Positions 41,588 through 50,449 of a stretch of 64,000 nt of DNA are shown in pieces. The notes beneath the pieces are model-generated. The model was not told the origin of the DNA, searched no databases, and worked only from the letters and a program-made list of their open reading frames with translations. The stretch's first letter is position 1; every line of letters starts with the position of its first letter. The stretch is taken from assembly GCA_035545535.1 (NCBI GenBank), contig DASZYF010000005.1, positions 1 through 64,000 of the forward strand, given 5' to 3'. The position numbers and the translations under genes were made by a program. The DNA comes from DASZYF01 sp035545535. Its GTDB lineage: Bacteria; Actinomycetota; Actinomycetes; Mycobacteriales; CAJCIY01.

Positions 41588-44037
41588 TGGCCGAGGCCGA
41601 CGCCGCCCGACCCGAGGTCGACCTCCCGCTCGCGGGCATCCGCGTGCTCGACCTCGTGACCGGCCCGCTCGCCGCCGTCGGTCGCCAGCTCGCCGAGTGG
41701 GGCGCCGACGTGCTGCGCATCGAGCCCCCCGGCGGCGCCGACGACCGGCGCGCGGGACGCACGGTCGGAGACGTGTCGATCGGGTTCGTCGCCGCAAACC
41801 TCGGCAAGCGCGCCGGCTCCCTCGACCTGAAGAGCCCCGCGGGCCGCCGCGCCCTCGACGAGCTGCTCGAAGGCGCCGACGTCGTCCTCGAGAGCACCCG
41901 GCCCGGCTCGGACGACGCGGCCGACCTCGACGTCGACGGCATCCGCGCGCGGCACCCCGGCCTCGTGGTCCTGTCCATCACCCCGTTCGGGCGCGCGGGC
42001 GTGTGCAGCCGGTGGGAGGCGACCGGCCCGGTCCTCCACGCGCTGTCCGGTGAGCTCTCGCGCTCCGGCCTGCCCGGCCGGGCGCCGTTGCTGCCGCCCG
42101 GCGACTTGGCCTACGAGTGCGCCGCCGGTCAGGCCGTCTTCGTGGTGCTCCTCGCGCTGCTCGAGCGGCTGCGCACGGGCGAGGGAGATCACCTCGACTT
42201 CGCGGTGCTCGACGGCGTCGTGCACGCGCTCGACCCGGGCTACGGCATCGCCGGCAGCGCGACCGCCGGCGTCCCCGCCAGCAAGCTGCCCCGCGGTCGC
42301 CCGGACGCGGGCCACCAGTACCCGATCATCCGGTGCGCCGACGGCTTCGTCCGCATCTGCATCCTGGCCGCGCGGCAGTGGCGCGGCATGTTCGCGTGGA
42401 TGGGCAGCCCCGAGGAGTTCGCCGACCCCTCCTACGAGAAGCTCACCACGCGCTACCGCTCGCCCACGCTGCTCCCGGCCATCGGCCGGTTCTTCGCCGA
42501 CCAGACCCGCGCGGAGCTCGAGGCGGGCGGCCACCGCCATGGCGTGCCGACCGCGGCGGTGCTCGAGGTCGACGAGGCGGTGAGCTCCGAGCACGTGCAG
42601 GCGCGGCGCGCGTTCGTGCCCTTCGACCTCATCCCCGGCGATCTCGTCCCCGGCGTGACCGCTCCGCTGCCCGACGGTGTCGCCGAGATCGACGGCCGCC
42701 GCGCGGGCCTGCGCGGACCGGCACCCGTCGCGGTCGGTGATGGTCCGGCATGGTCCGCGGCCGGCGGTGACGTCACCGGCACCGCGACGACCGGCACCGC
42801 GACGACCGGCACCGCAACGGCCGACGCGTCGGACCGGCCGCTCGCCGGCCTGCGCGTCCTCGACCTCGGCGTCATCGTGGTCGGCGCCGAGCACGGGCGG
42901 CTGCTGGCCGACCAGGGCGCGGACGTCATCAAGGTCGAGAACGAGGCGTTCCCCGACGGCAGCCGGCAGAGCGCGGGCGCCGTGCCGATGACGGTGACGT
43001 TCGCCGCCGGTCACCGCAACAAGCGCAGCCTCGGCCTCGACCTCCGGTCCCCGCGCGGCAAGGAGCTGTTCCTGCAGCTCGTGGCCGACACCGACATCGT
43101 CCTGTCCAACTTCCGGCCCGGGACGCTCGAGTCGCTGGGCCTCGGCTACGACGTGCTGTCCCGGGTCAACCCGCGGGTGATCGTCGTCGACAGCTCGGCG
43201 TTCGGGCCGTCCGGACCGTGGAGCAGCCGCCTCGGGTACGGCCCGCTCGTGCGGGCGTCCGCCGGCCTCACCGCGCAGTGGCGCTACGACGACGACCCCG
43301 CCGGCTTCGCGGACGCCATCACCGTGTACCCCGACCACGTCGCCGCGCGGCTCGCCATCGCCGCCGCCCTGGCCCTGCTCGTCCGGCGCCGCCGCACGGG
43401 GCGCGGCGGCACCGTCAGCGTCAGCCAGCTCGAGGTGATGCTCGGGCACATGGCCGCGACGCTCGCCGAGGCGAGCCTCGTCCGGCAGGGCCTACCGGTC
43501 GAGGGTCGTCGTGCCGAGAGCGTCCCGTGGGGTGCGTTCCCGGCCGCGGGAGACGACGAGTGGTGCGTCATCACCGTCCGGGACGATGACGACTGGCAGT
43601 CGCTGGTCAAGGTCATGCAGCGCGACGATCTCGTCGCCGATGCCGGCCTGGCTGCGCACGACGGACGCATGGCCGCTCGCGCCCGCATCGAGGCTGCGGT
43701 CACCGACTGGCTCGCCGAGCGTCGCGCCGCGGACGCCGCGGCCGCGCTGCAGGCCGTCGGCGTGCCGGCCGCCGAGATGCTGCGGGTGTCCGAGCTGCCC
43801 GAGCATCCCTACTTCGCGGAACGTTTCGTGTTCCGTCCGAGCGGCCACCCGGCCATCCGCCAGACGTTCTTCCTCGAGAACGCTCCCGTGCGTTCGCAAC
43901 GCCTCCCCGATCCGCCGGACCGCCCGGCGCCGCTGCGCGGGGAGCACACCGAGCAGATCGCGCGCGAGCGACTCGGGCTCGACGAGGCGACGATCGCCGA
44001 GCTGGTCCGCGACGGCGTGCTCCAGCCCCCCACCTGA
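41587..44037 (+). CDS. Tandem CaiB/BaiF family CoA-transferase (second fused example)
   Basis: This 816-residue protein has two class III CoA-transferase modules. Residues ~1-385 include LPLAGIRVLDLVTGPLAAVG and DVLRIEPPGGADD. Residues ~415-816 include DRPLAGLRVLDLGVIVVGAE and DVIKVENEAFPDG. A TGTAT repeat linker joins them. By eye, the first half keeps an Asp at the formyl-CoA-transferase catalytic position (LDFAVLDGVVH), while the second has Glu (VSVSQLEVMLG). It would move CoA between acids in the catabolic pathway. It is the third gene of an operon with the dehydrogenase pair. Its length equals the other tandem enzyme, yet the two are clearly different in sequence. Confidence 0.85.
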   Translation: MAEADAARPEVDLPLAGIRVLDLVTGPLAAVGRQLAEWGADVLRIEPPGGADDRRAGRTVGDVSIGFVAANLGKRAGSLDLKSPAGRRALDELLEGADVVLESTRPGSDDAADLDVDGIRARHPGLVVLSITPFGRAGVCSRWEATGPVLHALSGELSRSGLPGRAPLLPPGDLAYECAAGQAVFVVLLALLERLRTGEGDHLDFAVLDGVVHALDPGYGIAGSATAGVPASKLPRGRPDAGHQYPIIRCADGFVRICILAARQWRGMFAWMGSPEEFADPSYEKLTTRYRSPTLLPAIGRFFADQTRAELEAGGHRHGVPTAAVLEVDEAVSSEHVQARRAFVPFDLIPGDLVPGVTAPLPDGVAEIDGRRAGLRGPAPVAVGDGPAWSAAGGDVTGTATTGTATTGTATADASDRPLAGLRVLDLGVIVVGAEHGRLLADQGADVIKVENEAFPDGSRQSAGAVPMTVTFAAGHRNKRSLGLDLRSPRGKELFLQLVADTDIVLSNFRPGTLESLGLGYDVLSRVNPRVIVVDSSAFGPSGPWSSRLGYGPLVRASAGLTAQWRYDDDPAGFADAITVYPDHVAARLAIAAALALLVRRRRTGRGGTVSVSQLEVMLGHMAATLAEASLVRQGLPVEGRRAESVPWGAFPAAGDDEWCVITVRDDDDWQSLVKVMQRDDLVADAGLAAHDGRMAARARIEAAVTDWLAERRAADAAAALQAVGVPAAEMLRVSELPEHPYFAERFVFRPSGHPAIRQTFFLENAPVRSQRLPDPPDRPAPLRGEHTEQIARERLGLDEATIAELVRDGVLQPPT
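42775..42819 (+). repeat. 15-bp in-frame tandem repeat, three copies
   Basis: ACCGGCACCGCGACG occurs three times in a row (the third copy has one A for G), encoding three Thr-Gly-Thr-Ala-Thr units in the inter-domain linker of the CoA-transferase. Confidence 0.9.
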
Positions 44038-44167
44038 TAACTCCGATCACCGCGCCGACATCGACACGTGCGTACGCGCACCGACCCGAACGCTGACACG
44101 AGCCGATCTCGACCAACCCGACATCCGCGCGCGACCCGGCGCTCCCGCGCTGGCCGCCGCCTCCCGA

Positions 44168-44268
44168 GTCGATCAAGGACTTCTGCTGTCGACCAAGGAG
44201 AACCGAGGGTCGTTCGTCGATTCGGACCCGCGGTTCTCCTTGATCAACTGCGGTTCTCCTTGATCGAC
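44168..44268. repeat. Four copies of GTCGATCAAGGAGAACCG-type repeat
   Basis: Copies lie at 44168-44180 (partial), 44188-44205 (GTCGACCAAGGAGAACCG), 44231-44248 and 44251-44268 (both reverse, CGGTTCTCCTTGATCRAC). The second and third can pair as a long stem with a ~25-nt loop. It could be a terminator or a dispersed repeat. Confidence 0.75.
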
Positions 44269-44357
44269 GGCAACCGACCGGGAAGCGCCGATCTGGAACG
44301 TCCTCATGAGCTGACGACTCGGCCTCCTCAGCACCGGTGGTGCGGTGGATCGGCGCC

Positions 44358-44370
44358 TAAGGTCCGCCTC
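44358..44370 (+). promoter_or_regulatory. Putative -10 box of leaderless SDR transcript
   Basis: TAAGGT at 44358-44363 ends 7 nt before ATG 44371, with no ribosome binding site. Confidence 0.4.
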
Positions 44371-45132
44371 ATGACCCTGATCCCGCCTGCGTTCAACCTG
44401 GAGGGTCGCGTCGCGATCGTCACGGGCGCGTCCGCAGGTCTCGGCGAGCGCTTCGCCCGTGTGCTGCACGCGAGCGGGGCGCAGGTGGTGGCGGTCGCGC
44501 GCCGCGCTGACAAGCTGCAGCACCTCGCGGACGAGCTGCCGGGGCTGCGGACGGTGACGGCCGACGTCACCGACGCGGCGGCCCGTCAGCGGCTCGTCGA
44601 CACCGTCGTCGACGACCTCGGTCGCGTCGACGTGCTCGTGAACAACGCCGGCGGGGCGGTCGCCCGGCCGGCACTCGAGGAGACGGCGGAGTCGTTCGTC
44701 GACGCGCTCGGTCTGAACCTCGTCGCGCCCTTCGCCCTCGCCCAGCTCGTCGCCCGGCCGATGCTCGCGGCCGGCCGGGGCTCGATCATCAACATCGCAT
44801 CGGTGCTCGGCACCATCTCGGCGTGGCCGGTCGCGAGCACCACGTACACCGCTGCGAAGGGCGGTCTCGTGCAGCTCACCCGCGAGCTCGCCTGCCAGTG
44901 GGCGGCCGGCGGGGTGCGGGTGAACGCGATCGCGCCCGGCTTCTTCCGCTCCGAGGCGATGGACGACGCCGCCACGGACGCGCTCGCCGGCTACATCCGG
45001 CGCGGGACGCCGATGGGGCGCATGGGCGACGTGCACGAGCTCGACGGCGCCCTGGTCTTCCTGGCGAGTGACGCGTCGTCCTACGTCACCGGTCAGGTGC
45101 TCGCGGTCGACGGCGGCTGGACCGCGCACTGA
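44371..45132 (+). CDS. Short-chain dehydrogenase/reductase (SDR)
   Basis: This 253-residue classical SDR has the coenzyme motif TGASAGLGERF (residues ~19-29), NNAGG in the central strand, the active-site Ser in INIASVLGT and YTAAKGG with the catalytic Tyr and Lys. The typical C-terminus is YVTGQVLAVDGGWTAH. The arginine in VARRADK after the second strand fits NADP(H), though this is only indicative. It may oxidise a 3-hydroxyacyl-CoA or reduce a ketone. It is transcribed alone from a leaderless promoter and ends 15 nt before the convergent P450 gene. Confidence 0.9.
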   Translation: MTLIPPAFNLEGRVAIVTGASAGLGERFARVLHASGAQVVAVARRADKLQHLADELPGLRTVTADVTDAAARQRLVDTVVDDLGRVDVLVNNAGGAVARPALEETAESFVDALGLNLVAPFALAQLVARPMLAAGRGSIINIASVLGTISAWPVASTTYTAAKGGLVQLTRELACQWAAGGVRVNAIAPGFFRSEAMDDAATDALAGYIRRGTPMGRMGDVHELDGALVFLASDASSYVTGQVLAVDGGWTAH

Positions 45133-45147
45133 CCGGCGCGATCTCCG

Positions 45148-46350
45148 TCAGCCGGTGAGGACGGGGAGCGTGTCCCAGCCGCGGACGGTGGAGGTGTGGG
45201 CCTGCTCCGCGTGGTCCCAGTCGACCTCCCAGGTCGGGAAGCGCTTGAGGACCTCCTCGAGCGCCACGCGGGCCTCGAGCCGGGCGAGGTGGCTGCCCAG
45301 GCAGAAGTGGATGCCGTAGCCGAACGACAGCTGGCTGCCGATGTCGCGGCGGATGTCGAACGTGTCGGGGTCGGCGAACTGGCGTTCGTCGCGGTTCGCG
45401 GCGCCGGTGAGCAGCAGGAGGACGCTGCCCTGGGGAACGGTCTGCCCGTGCCACGGGGCGTCGTCGGCGACGTAGCGGGCCTGCACCGGTGACGGGGCCT
45501 CGTAGCGGAGCAGCTCCTCGACCGCGCCCGGGATCAGCGACGGGTCGGCGACCAGCTCGGCGCGCTGGTCCGGGTTCTCGGCGAGGACCTTGCCGGCCCA
45601 GCCGATGAGCCGGGTCGTCGTCTCGTTGCCCGCCGCCGCGAGCAGGCCCACGTAGCTCGAGATCTCCTCGCGGGTCAGCTTCTTCGTCACGCCGTCGACG
45701 TCTTCGTACTCCGCGTTGAGCAGCGCCGTCATGAGGTCGTCCGAGGGGTTCTGCTCGCGGTAGTCGATGTAGGCGGCGAAGACGTCGCCATCGAGCGCGG
45801 CGAGCGGGTTGACCGCCTCCTGCTGCTCGCCGTGCTCGTCCTTGAGCGACATCAGCGTGTCGACCCGCTGCCGATGCGAGTCCTGCTCTGCCTCGGGGAT
45901 CCCGAGCATCATGCCGATCGTCCGCATCGGGATCTCGGCGCCGAGGTCCTTGACGAAGTCGAAGCGCCCGGCGCCGACGAGCGGGTCGAGGGTGCGTGCG
46001 CAGAACGCCCGCACCTTGGGCTCGAGGTCGGCGACCCGCTTGGGCGTGAACACCCGGGCGAGCAGCCCGCGATGGATGTCGTGGGCGGGCGGGTCCTCGA
46101 ACAGGACGGTGCCGGGCGGGATCTCGACCCCGCTCTTGATGATCTCGAGGACCGATCCCTTGCCCGACCGGTAGCGCTTCCACTCGAACGACGCCGTCTT
46201 GACGTCGTCGTAGCGGGACAGCGCGTAGAAGTCGTGCTGCTCGTTGTAGTACAGCGGCGCCTCGTCGCGGAGGCGCCTCCACACCGGGTAGGGATCGACG
46301 TCGATCGCGAAGTCGTACGGGTCGTAGTAGACCGCTGTCGCGGCCGTCAT
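45148..46350 (-). CDS. Cytochrome P450 (first of four)
   Basis: This 400-residue bacterial class I P450 has I-helix oxygen-activation motif AAAGNETTTRLIG, K-helix VEELLRYEAP (ExxR) and the heme loop FGYGIHFCLGSHLARLE with the thiolate Cys near residue 350. In the I-helix, Asn-Glu replaces the common acid-alcohol Asp-Thr first residue, as in several actinobacterial CYPs. It should hydroxylate a hydrophobic substrate using ferredoxin-delivered electrons. It is the last gene of a five-gene leftward operon and starts 5 nt after a mycofactocin-type SDR, a natural partner to oxidise the alcohol it forms. Confidence 0.9.
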   Translation of the reverse strand: MTAATAVYYDPYDFAIDVDPYPVWRRLRDEAPLYYNEQHDFYALSRYDDVKTASFEWKRYRSGKGSVLEIIKSGVEIPPGTVLFEDPPAHDIHRGLLARVFTPKRVADLEPKVRAFCARTLDPLVGAGRFDFVKDLGAEIPMRTIGMMLGIPEAEQDSHRQRVDTLMSLKDEHGEQQEAVNPLAALDGDVFAAYIDYREQNPSDDLMTALLNAEYEDVDGVTKKLTREEISSYVGLLAAAGNETTTRLIGWAGKVLAENPDQRAELVADPSLIPGAVEELLRYEAPSPVQARYVADDAPWHGQTVPQGSVLLLLTGAANRDERQFADPDTFDIRRDIGSQLSFGYGIHFCLGSHLARLEARVALEEVLKRFPTWEVDWDHAEQAHTSTVRGWDTLPVLTG

Positions 46351-46355
46351 CTCCC

Positions 46356-47228
46356 TCAGCCCGCCGGGCCGTTGGGGAACTTGAGCAGCGAGCCCGCGTC
46401 GACCCGGATGTTCTGCCCGGTGATGTAGCGGCTCTCGTCGCTGGCGAGGAACAGGGCGAGGTTGGCGATGTCCTCCGGCTCGACGTAGGGGATCGGCATC
46501 GCCTGGAACACCGTGAAGGCCGGCTCGGCATCTTCGCGGGTCGCGGTCCCGGCCGGGAGGTCGGGACGGAAGATCGAGTACAGGCCGGGGTGGTGGATCA
46601 GGTGCGTGTTGACGTTGGTGGGGTGCATGCAGTTGACCCGGATGAAGCGCGGCGCGAGGTGCAGCGCCATCTGCTCGGTGTACTCGATGAGCACCCGCTT
46701 GGACCAGCCGTACCCCGCGCCTCCCGGACCCATCGCCGGGTTGTCGGCGGCGCCCGGCATCATGCCCGCGGTCGAGCCGGTGATGATGATCGAGCTGTGG
46801 TCCGGCAGGTGCGGTACCGCGACGGCGACGGCGTTCATCACGCCGACGAGGTCGACGTCGGTGGCGTCGACGAAGTCCATCACGTCGGGCTCGCCCAGTG
46901 CCATCGGGAGGATGCCGGCGTTGGCGACGACGACGTCGACCTTGCCGAGGTCGGTGAGGCCGGCGTCGAGGGCATCCCGCAGCTCGGTGCGCTCCCGCAC
47001 GTCGGCCTGGCGGGCGATGATGCGGCGGCCGAGCTCCTTCACCTGGCGCTCGGTCTCGGCGAGGTCCTCGGGCGTCGACAGCGGATACGGGTTCGAGTCG
47101 ATCTGCCGGCAGATGTCGACCGCGATGATGTCCGCGCCCTCCTGCGCCATCCGGACCGCGTGCGCGCGGCCCTGACCGCGGGCGGCGCCGGTGATGAACG
47201 CGACCTTGCCTTCGAGCCGGTTGCCCAT
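46356..47228 (-). CDS. Mycofactocin-coupled SDR family oxidoreductase
   Basis: This 290-residue SDR begins LEGKVAFITGAARGQGRAHA, the hallmark N-terminus of the mycofactocin-coupled SDR group. It is longer than classical SDRs because of an insertion around ICRQIDSNPYPLSTPEDLAE. The central VANAG, the active-site TGSTAG and the catalytic YGWSK are present. Members hold NAD so tightly that reoxidation is thought to need the redox peptide cofactor mycofactocin. It would oxidise an alcohol, probably the product of the adjacent P450. ATG 47228 follows GAAGGA. An upstream in-frame start is less likely. Confidence 0.87.
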   Translation of the reverse strand: MGNRLEGKVAFITGAARGQGRAHAVRMAQEGADIIAVDICRQIDSNPYPLSTPEDLAETERQVKELGRRIIARQADVRERTELRDALDAGLTDLGKVDVVVANAGILPMALGEPDVMDFVDATDVDLVGVMNAVAVAVPHLPDHSSIIITGSTAGMMPGAADNPAMGPGGAGYGWSKRVLIEYTEQMALHLAPRFIRVNCMHPTNVNTHLIHHPGLYSIFRPDLPAGTATREDAEPAFTVFQAMPIPYVEPEDIANLALFLASDESRYITGQNIRVDAGSLLKFPNGPAG

Positions 47229-47259
47229 GACGTCCTTCTCTCTGTGTGGACCGTTCTTG

Positions 47260-48027
47260 TCAGGCACTGCGCACGTGCAGCACGCCCAGCTTCTGGCTGC
47301 GCGGTCGCGTGACGATGAAGACGTGCACGTCGCCGACCTCGTCGACGGTCTGGCCGCCCCGGCTGCCGAACGCCTCGTTCAGCAGGCCCATCTCCTGCCA
47401 GAGCGTGAGCGCCTCGACCGAGGCGTCCTGCTCCCAGGCGAAGTCGGTCGTGCCGCCGATCCCGGTGTTCTGCGCCGTGCCCTGGATCACGGTGGTCACG
47501 CGGATGTCGTCCGTGCGGAGCTCCTGCTCGAGGACCCGCGCGAACATCTCCAGCGCGGCCTTCGTGGAGACGTACATCGACAGCATCGGGAAGGGGTGGA
47601 GCGTCGACTCGCTCGAGGTGTTGACGATGTCGCCGCCTCCCGCTGCGCGCAGCAGCGGGATGGCCGCGCGACAGGTGTAGACGGGCCCGAGGAAGTTCGT
47701 GCCCACCTGGCGGGCGATGTCGTCGTCGGACAGCTTCTCCACCGCGCTCGGGCGGTAGATGCCGGCGTTGTTCGTGAGCACGTCGAGCTTGCCGAACCGG
47801 TCGCCGATGTGCGCGAACGCCTCCCGGACGCTGTCCGGATCGGCGACGTCCATCGGGACGGGCACCGCGGCCGGGCCGAGCTCGCCGGCGACGGCGTCGA
47901 GCCTCTCCTTGCCCCGCGCCAGCAGCACGACCGTGGCGCCCTCGGCGACGAACCGCCGGGCGATGCCGACGCCCGACCCGCTCGAGGCTCCGGTGACCGC
48001 GGCGACCTTGCCCTCGAGGGCTCCCAT
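47260..48027 (-). CDS. Short-chain dehydrogenase/reductase
   Basis: This 255-residue SDR has TGASSGSGVGIARRF as coenzyme-binding motif, NNAG, the catalytic Ser in NTSSESTLHPFP and YVSTKAAL. The C-terminal third (HVFIVTRPRSQKLGVLHVRS) differs from the usual GG(W/F) ending. The exact substrate is unknown, but a hydroxy-acid or cyclic alcohol is plausible. ATG 48027 has no strong ribosome binding site. It lies between a CoA-transferase (20 nt upstream) and a mycofactocin-type SDR (31 nt downstream) in the same leftward operon, so it likely acts on the same route. Confidence 0.85.
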   Translation of the reverse strand: MGALEGKVAAVTGASSGSGVGIARRFVAEGATVVLLARGKERLDAVAGELGPAAVPVPMDVADPDSVREAFAHIGDRFGKLDVLTNNAGIYRPSAVEKLSDDDIARQVGTNFLGPVYTCRAAIPLLRAAGGGDIVNTSSESTLHPFPMLSMYVSTKAALEMFARVLEQELRTDDIRVTTVIQGTAQNTGIGGTTDFAWEQDASVEALTLWQEMGLLNEAFGSRGGQTVDEVGDVHVFIVTRPRSQKLGVLHVRSA

Positions 48028-48047
48028 GGCGGGCAGCGTGTCCCGGA

Positions 48048-49256
48048 TCAGCCGAGGGCGCCGGAGGCGCGCAGCTCTCCGATGGTGTCCCAGTCCTTGC
48101 CGAGCTCGAGCAGGATCTCCTCGGTGTGCTGGCCGAGCTCCGGGGCCGGGCCGCGCGGCACTGCGGGCGCCTGCCCGTACTGCGCCGGGGCGATGGGGAT
48201 CCGGAACGCGCTGCCGTCGTTCGCGGTGACCGTGGGCAGGAAGCCGTTCTCGTTCACCTGCACGTGGTCGTGGATCTCGGCCGGCGTCATCACCGGTGAC
48301 CAGACGCCCGTGAAGGTGGCGAGGGCGTCCTGCCACTCGGCGAGGGTCCTCTGCCGGAACGTCGATGCCAGCTCCTCGACGCAGGCGACCGCGTTCTGCG
48401 CGCGCAACGCCATCCCGGCGAAGCGCTCGTCGGCCGCGAGGTCCTTGCGGTCGATGAGGGTGCAGAGCTCGTCCCAGTAGCGATCCGCCTGCAGGCACAC
48501 GAGGTAGAGCCAGCGGTCGTCGGCGGTGCCGTAGACGTTGGTGATCGGGTTCGGGGCGCTCTTGCTGTTCGGCGGCGGGATCGACCCGACCGCGGGACCG
48601 GCCATGACGTCGGGAGACATCGACCAGATGCCCACGCTCATCAGCGACACGTCGATGTCGGTGGCCTCGCCCGTCTTCTCCCGCTGGTACAGCGCGGTGC
48701 CGACCGCCCCGGCGATGGCGTTCGATCCCTGCAGGTCGTAGAACGCGGGCGGCTGGAACATCGGCTCCTCGCCGGGCCGCGTCATCTTGAACGCCATCGA
48801 CGACGTCGCCCAGGCGGCGGCGAGGTCGAAGCCCCCCGTGTTGCGCATCGGCCCGCGGTCGCCCCAGCCGTGGCCGCGCACGTAGATGATGTCCGGGTTC
48901 GCGGCGCGGACATCCTCGAGGTCGTAGCGCAGCTTGGTGCGCACGGCCGGCAGCGTGCTGGTCATGAAGACGTCGCAGGTCTTCGCGAGCTCGAGCAGGA
49001 GCGCGTGGCCGTCCTCGCTGGCGAGGTCGAGCGTGATGGAGCGCTTGCCCCGGTTGGGGATCTCGATGAAGGGGTTGGCCGACCCGACGCCGAGCTGGAG
49101 CATGTTCGTCAGGCCGCGCTGCGGGTCGCCGGTGGGGGGCTCGACCTTGATGACGTCGGCGCCGAGGTCGGCGAGCACCGCACCGGCGGCCGGGACGAAC
49201 GTCCACGACGCGACCTCGAGGACCCGCACGCCGGCGAACGGCTGGCCCTGGGTCAT
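48048..49256 (-). CDS. CaiB/BaiF family CoA-transferase (single domain)
   Basis: This 402-residue class III CoA-transferase has GVRVLEVASWTFVPAAGAVL, GADVIKVEPPTGDP and PNRGKRSITLDLASEDGHAL, typical for the family. At the usual catalytic-aspartate position the sequence reads TDIDVSLMSVGIW, with Ser instead of Asp by my alignment, so a different mechanism or a non-formyl-type enzyme is possible. Its C-terminus is the lid ending TEEILLELGKDWDTIGELRA. ATG 49256 overlaps the amidohydrolase stop (ATGA), indicating coupled expression in the operon that starts at 50419. Confidence 0.86.
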   Translation of the reverse strand: MTQGQPFAGVRVLEVASWTFVPAAGAVLADLGADVIKVEPPTGDPQRGLTNMLQLGVGSANPFIEIPNRGKRSITLDLASEDGHALLLELAKTCDVFMTSTLPAVRTKLRYDLEDVRAANPDIIYVRGHGWGDRGPMRNTGGFDLAAAWATSSMAFKMTRPGEEPMFQPPAFYDLQGSNAIAGAVGTALYQREKTGEATDIDVSLMSVGIWSMSPDVMAGPAVGSIPPPNSKSAPNPITNVYGTADDRWLYLVCLQADRYWDELCTLIDRKDLAADERFAGMALRAQNAVACVEELASTFRQRTLAEWQDALATFTGVWSPVMTPAEIHDHVQVNENGFLPTVTANDGSAFRIPIAPAQYGQAPAVPRGPAPELGQHTEEILLELGKDWDTIGELRASGALG

Positions 49257-50419
49257 GCGACGCTCGTGGCGCGCGGGAAGTTGAAGACCCGGCGGGCGTT
49301 GTCCTCGGCGATCTTGCGGGCGTCGTCGTCGGGCACGTCGTGCAGCACCTCGGCCAGGTGCTTGCGCGAGTGCGGGAAGTTGCTGTCGGAGTGCGGGTAG
49401 TCGCCTTCGAACATGATGTTGTCGATCCCGATCGTGTCGCGCATCTCGAGCCCGGCCTCGTCGGCGATGAAGCAGCCGAAGATGTGCTTCCTGAACAGGT
49501 CGGAGGGCTTCACCTCCTTGTTGATGTCGTTGTACCAGCGGTGCCGCTCCCACACGTAGTCGAGCCGTTCGACGATGTAGGGGATCCAGCCGATGCCGCC
49601 TTCCGAGAGGGCGACGCGCAGGTCCGGGAACTGGTGGAACGTGCGCGAGAAGAGCATGTCGACGGTGGTGAACTGCGAGTTCATCCCGAACAGCGCGACG
49701 GCGACGGCGAAGTTGGCGTCGGGCGCGACCTCGGGGGCGCCGCCGCTGCCGAAGTGCAGGCACAGCGGCAGGTCGGCTTCTTGCGCGACGGAGAGGAACG
49801 GGTCCCAGTGGTCGGAGTGGAAGCTCGGCAGGCCGATGCGGTGCGGTGCCTCGGTGAAGGTGATCGCCTTGGCGCCCTTCTCGGCGCAGCGCTTCGTCTC
49901 CGCGACGGTGGCGTCGATGTCCCAGAACGGCACCATGACCATCGGGATGAACCGGTCGGGAGCGCCGGCGCACCACTCGTCGAGGATGAAGTCGTTCCAC
50001 GCGGTGACGCACGCGTTGGACAGCTCGCGCAGGTTGGGGTCGGCCTGCTGCGCGTAGTGGAACGTCGAGCCGGCGAAGCCGGGGAAGCTCGGGAAGCACA
50101 TCTGCGCGTGCACGCCGTCGAGGTCCATGTCCGCGAGACGCGCGGTGAGGTCGTAGCAGCCGGGCAGCATGTCGTCGAAGTGCGCGGGCTCGAGCCCGAA
50201 GTCGTGCGGGTCCTTGCCGGCGACGGCGTTGAGGCCGATGGTCGGGATCGTGTTGCCCGCGAACTGCCAGGCCTGGGTCCGCTCGCCCTCCCCGGTGCTG
50301 ATGTCGACGACCTTGGGGCCCGCCTCCTGGAAGCGGGCGGGCAGCCGGTCGGTCCACACCCGCGGGTGCTCGATCACGTGGTCGTCGACGGAGATGACCT
50401 GGACGTCCTCTGCGAGCAC
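49253..50419 (-). CDS. Amidohydrolase-superfamily protein (first gene of P450 operon)
   Basis: This 388-residue Amidohydro_2 enzyme has VQVISVDDHVIEHPRVWTDR at the N-terminus (metal-site Asp-His), a central DLPLCLHFGSGGAPEVAPD, ALSEGGIGWIPYIVERLDYV and NIMFEGDYPHSDSNFPHSRK. It resembles the other window amidohydrolases in order but is clearly separate. GTG 50419 has GAGGAG 9 nt upstream. It heads the leftward operon amidohydrolase, CoA-transferase, SDR, mycofactocin-type SDR, P450, and shares a promoter region and operator with the divergent P450 gene at 50540. Confidence 0.84.
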   Translation of the reverse strand: MLAEDVQVISVDDHVIEHPRVWTDRLPARFQEAGPKVVDISTGEGERTQAWQFAGNTIPTIGLNAVAGKDPHDFGLEPAHFDDMLPGCYDLTARLADMDLDGVHAQMCFPSFPGFAGSTFHYAQQADPNLRELSNACVTAWNDFILDEWCAGAPDRFIPMVMVPFWDIDATVAETKRCAEKGAKAITFTEAPHRIGLPSFHSDHWDPFLSVAQEADLPLCLHFGSGGAPEVAPDANFAVAVALFGMNSQFTTVDMLFSRTFHQFPDLRVALSEGGIGWIPYIVERLDYVWERHRWYNDINKEVKPSDLFRKHIFGCFIADEAGLEMRDTIGIDNIMFEGDYPHSDSNFPHSRKHLAEVLHDVPDDDARKIAEDNARRVFNFPRATSVA

Positions 50420-50449
50420 CGTTGACTCCTCATCGAGCGGTAGCGTCTA

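Larger units (their letters stand above)
44038..44370. other. Non-coding region with inverted 18-mer repeats
   Basis: This is the longest non-coding stretch of the window. No convincing gene is seen on either strand. It holds four copies of an 18-mer family (44168-44268), possibly a hairpin terminator after the CoA-transferase, and at the right end a leaderless promoter for the SDR. Confidence 0.7.

Noticed and set aside
42775..42819. A short CRISPR-like array
   Set aside because: The three 15-bp units are directly adjacent without spacers, are in frame and lie in a protein linker.
44168..44268. An attachment site or CRISPR repeats
   Set aside because: Spacing is irregular, two copies are inverted and no integrase or cas gene is present in the window.
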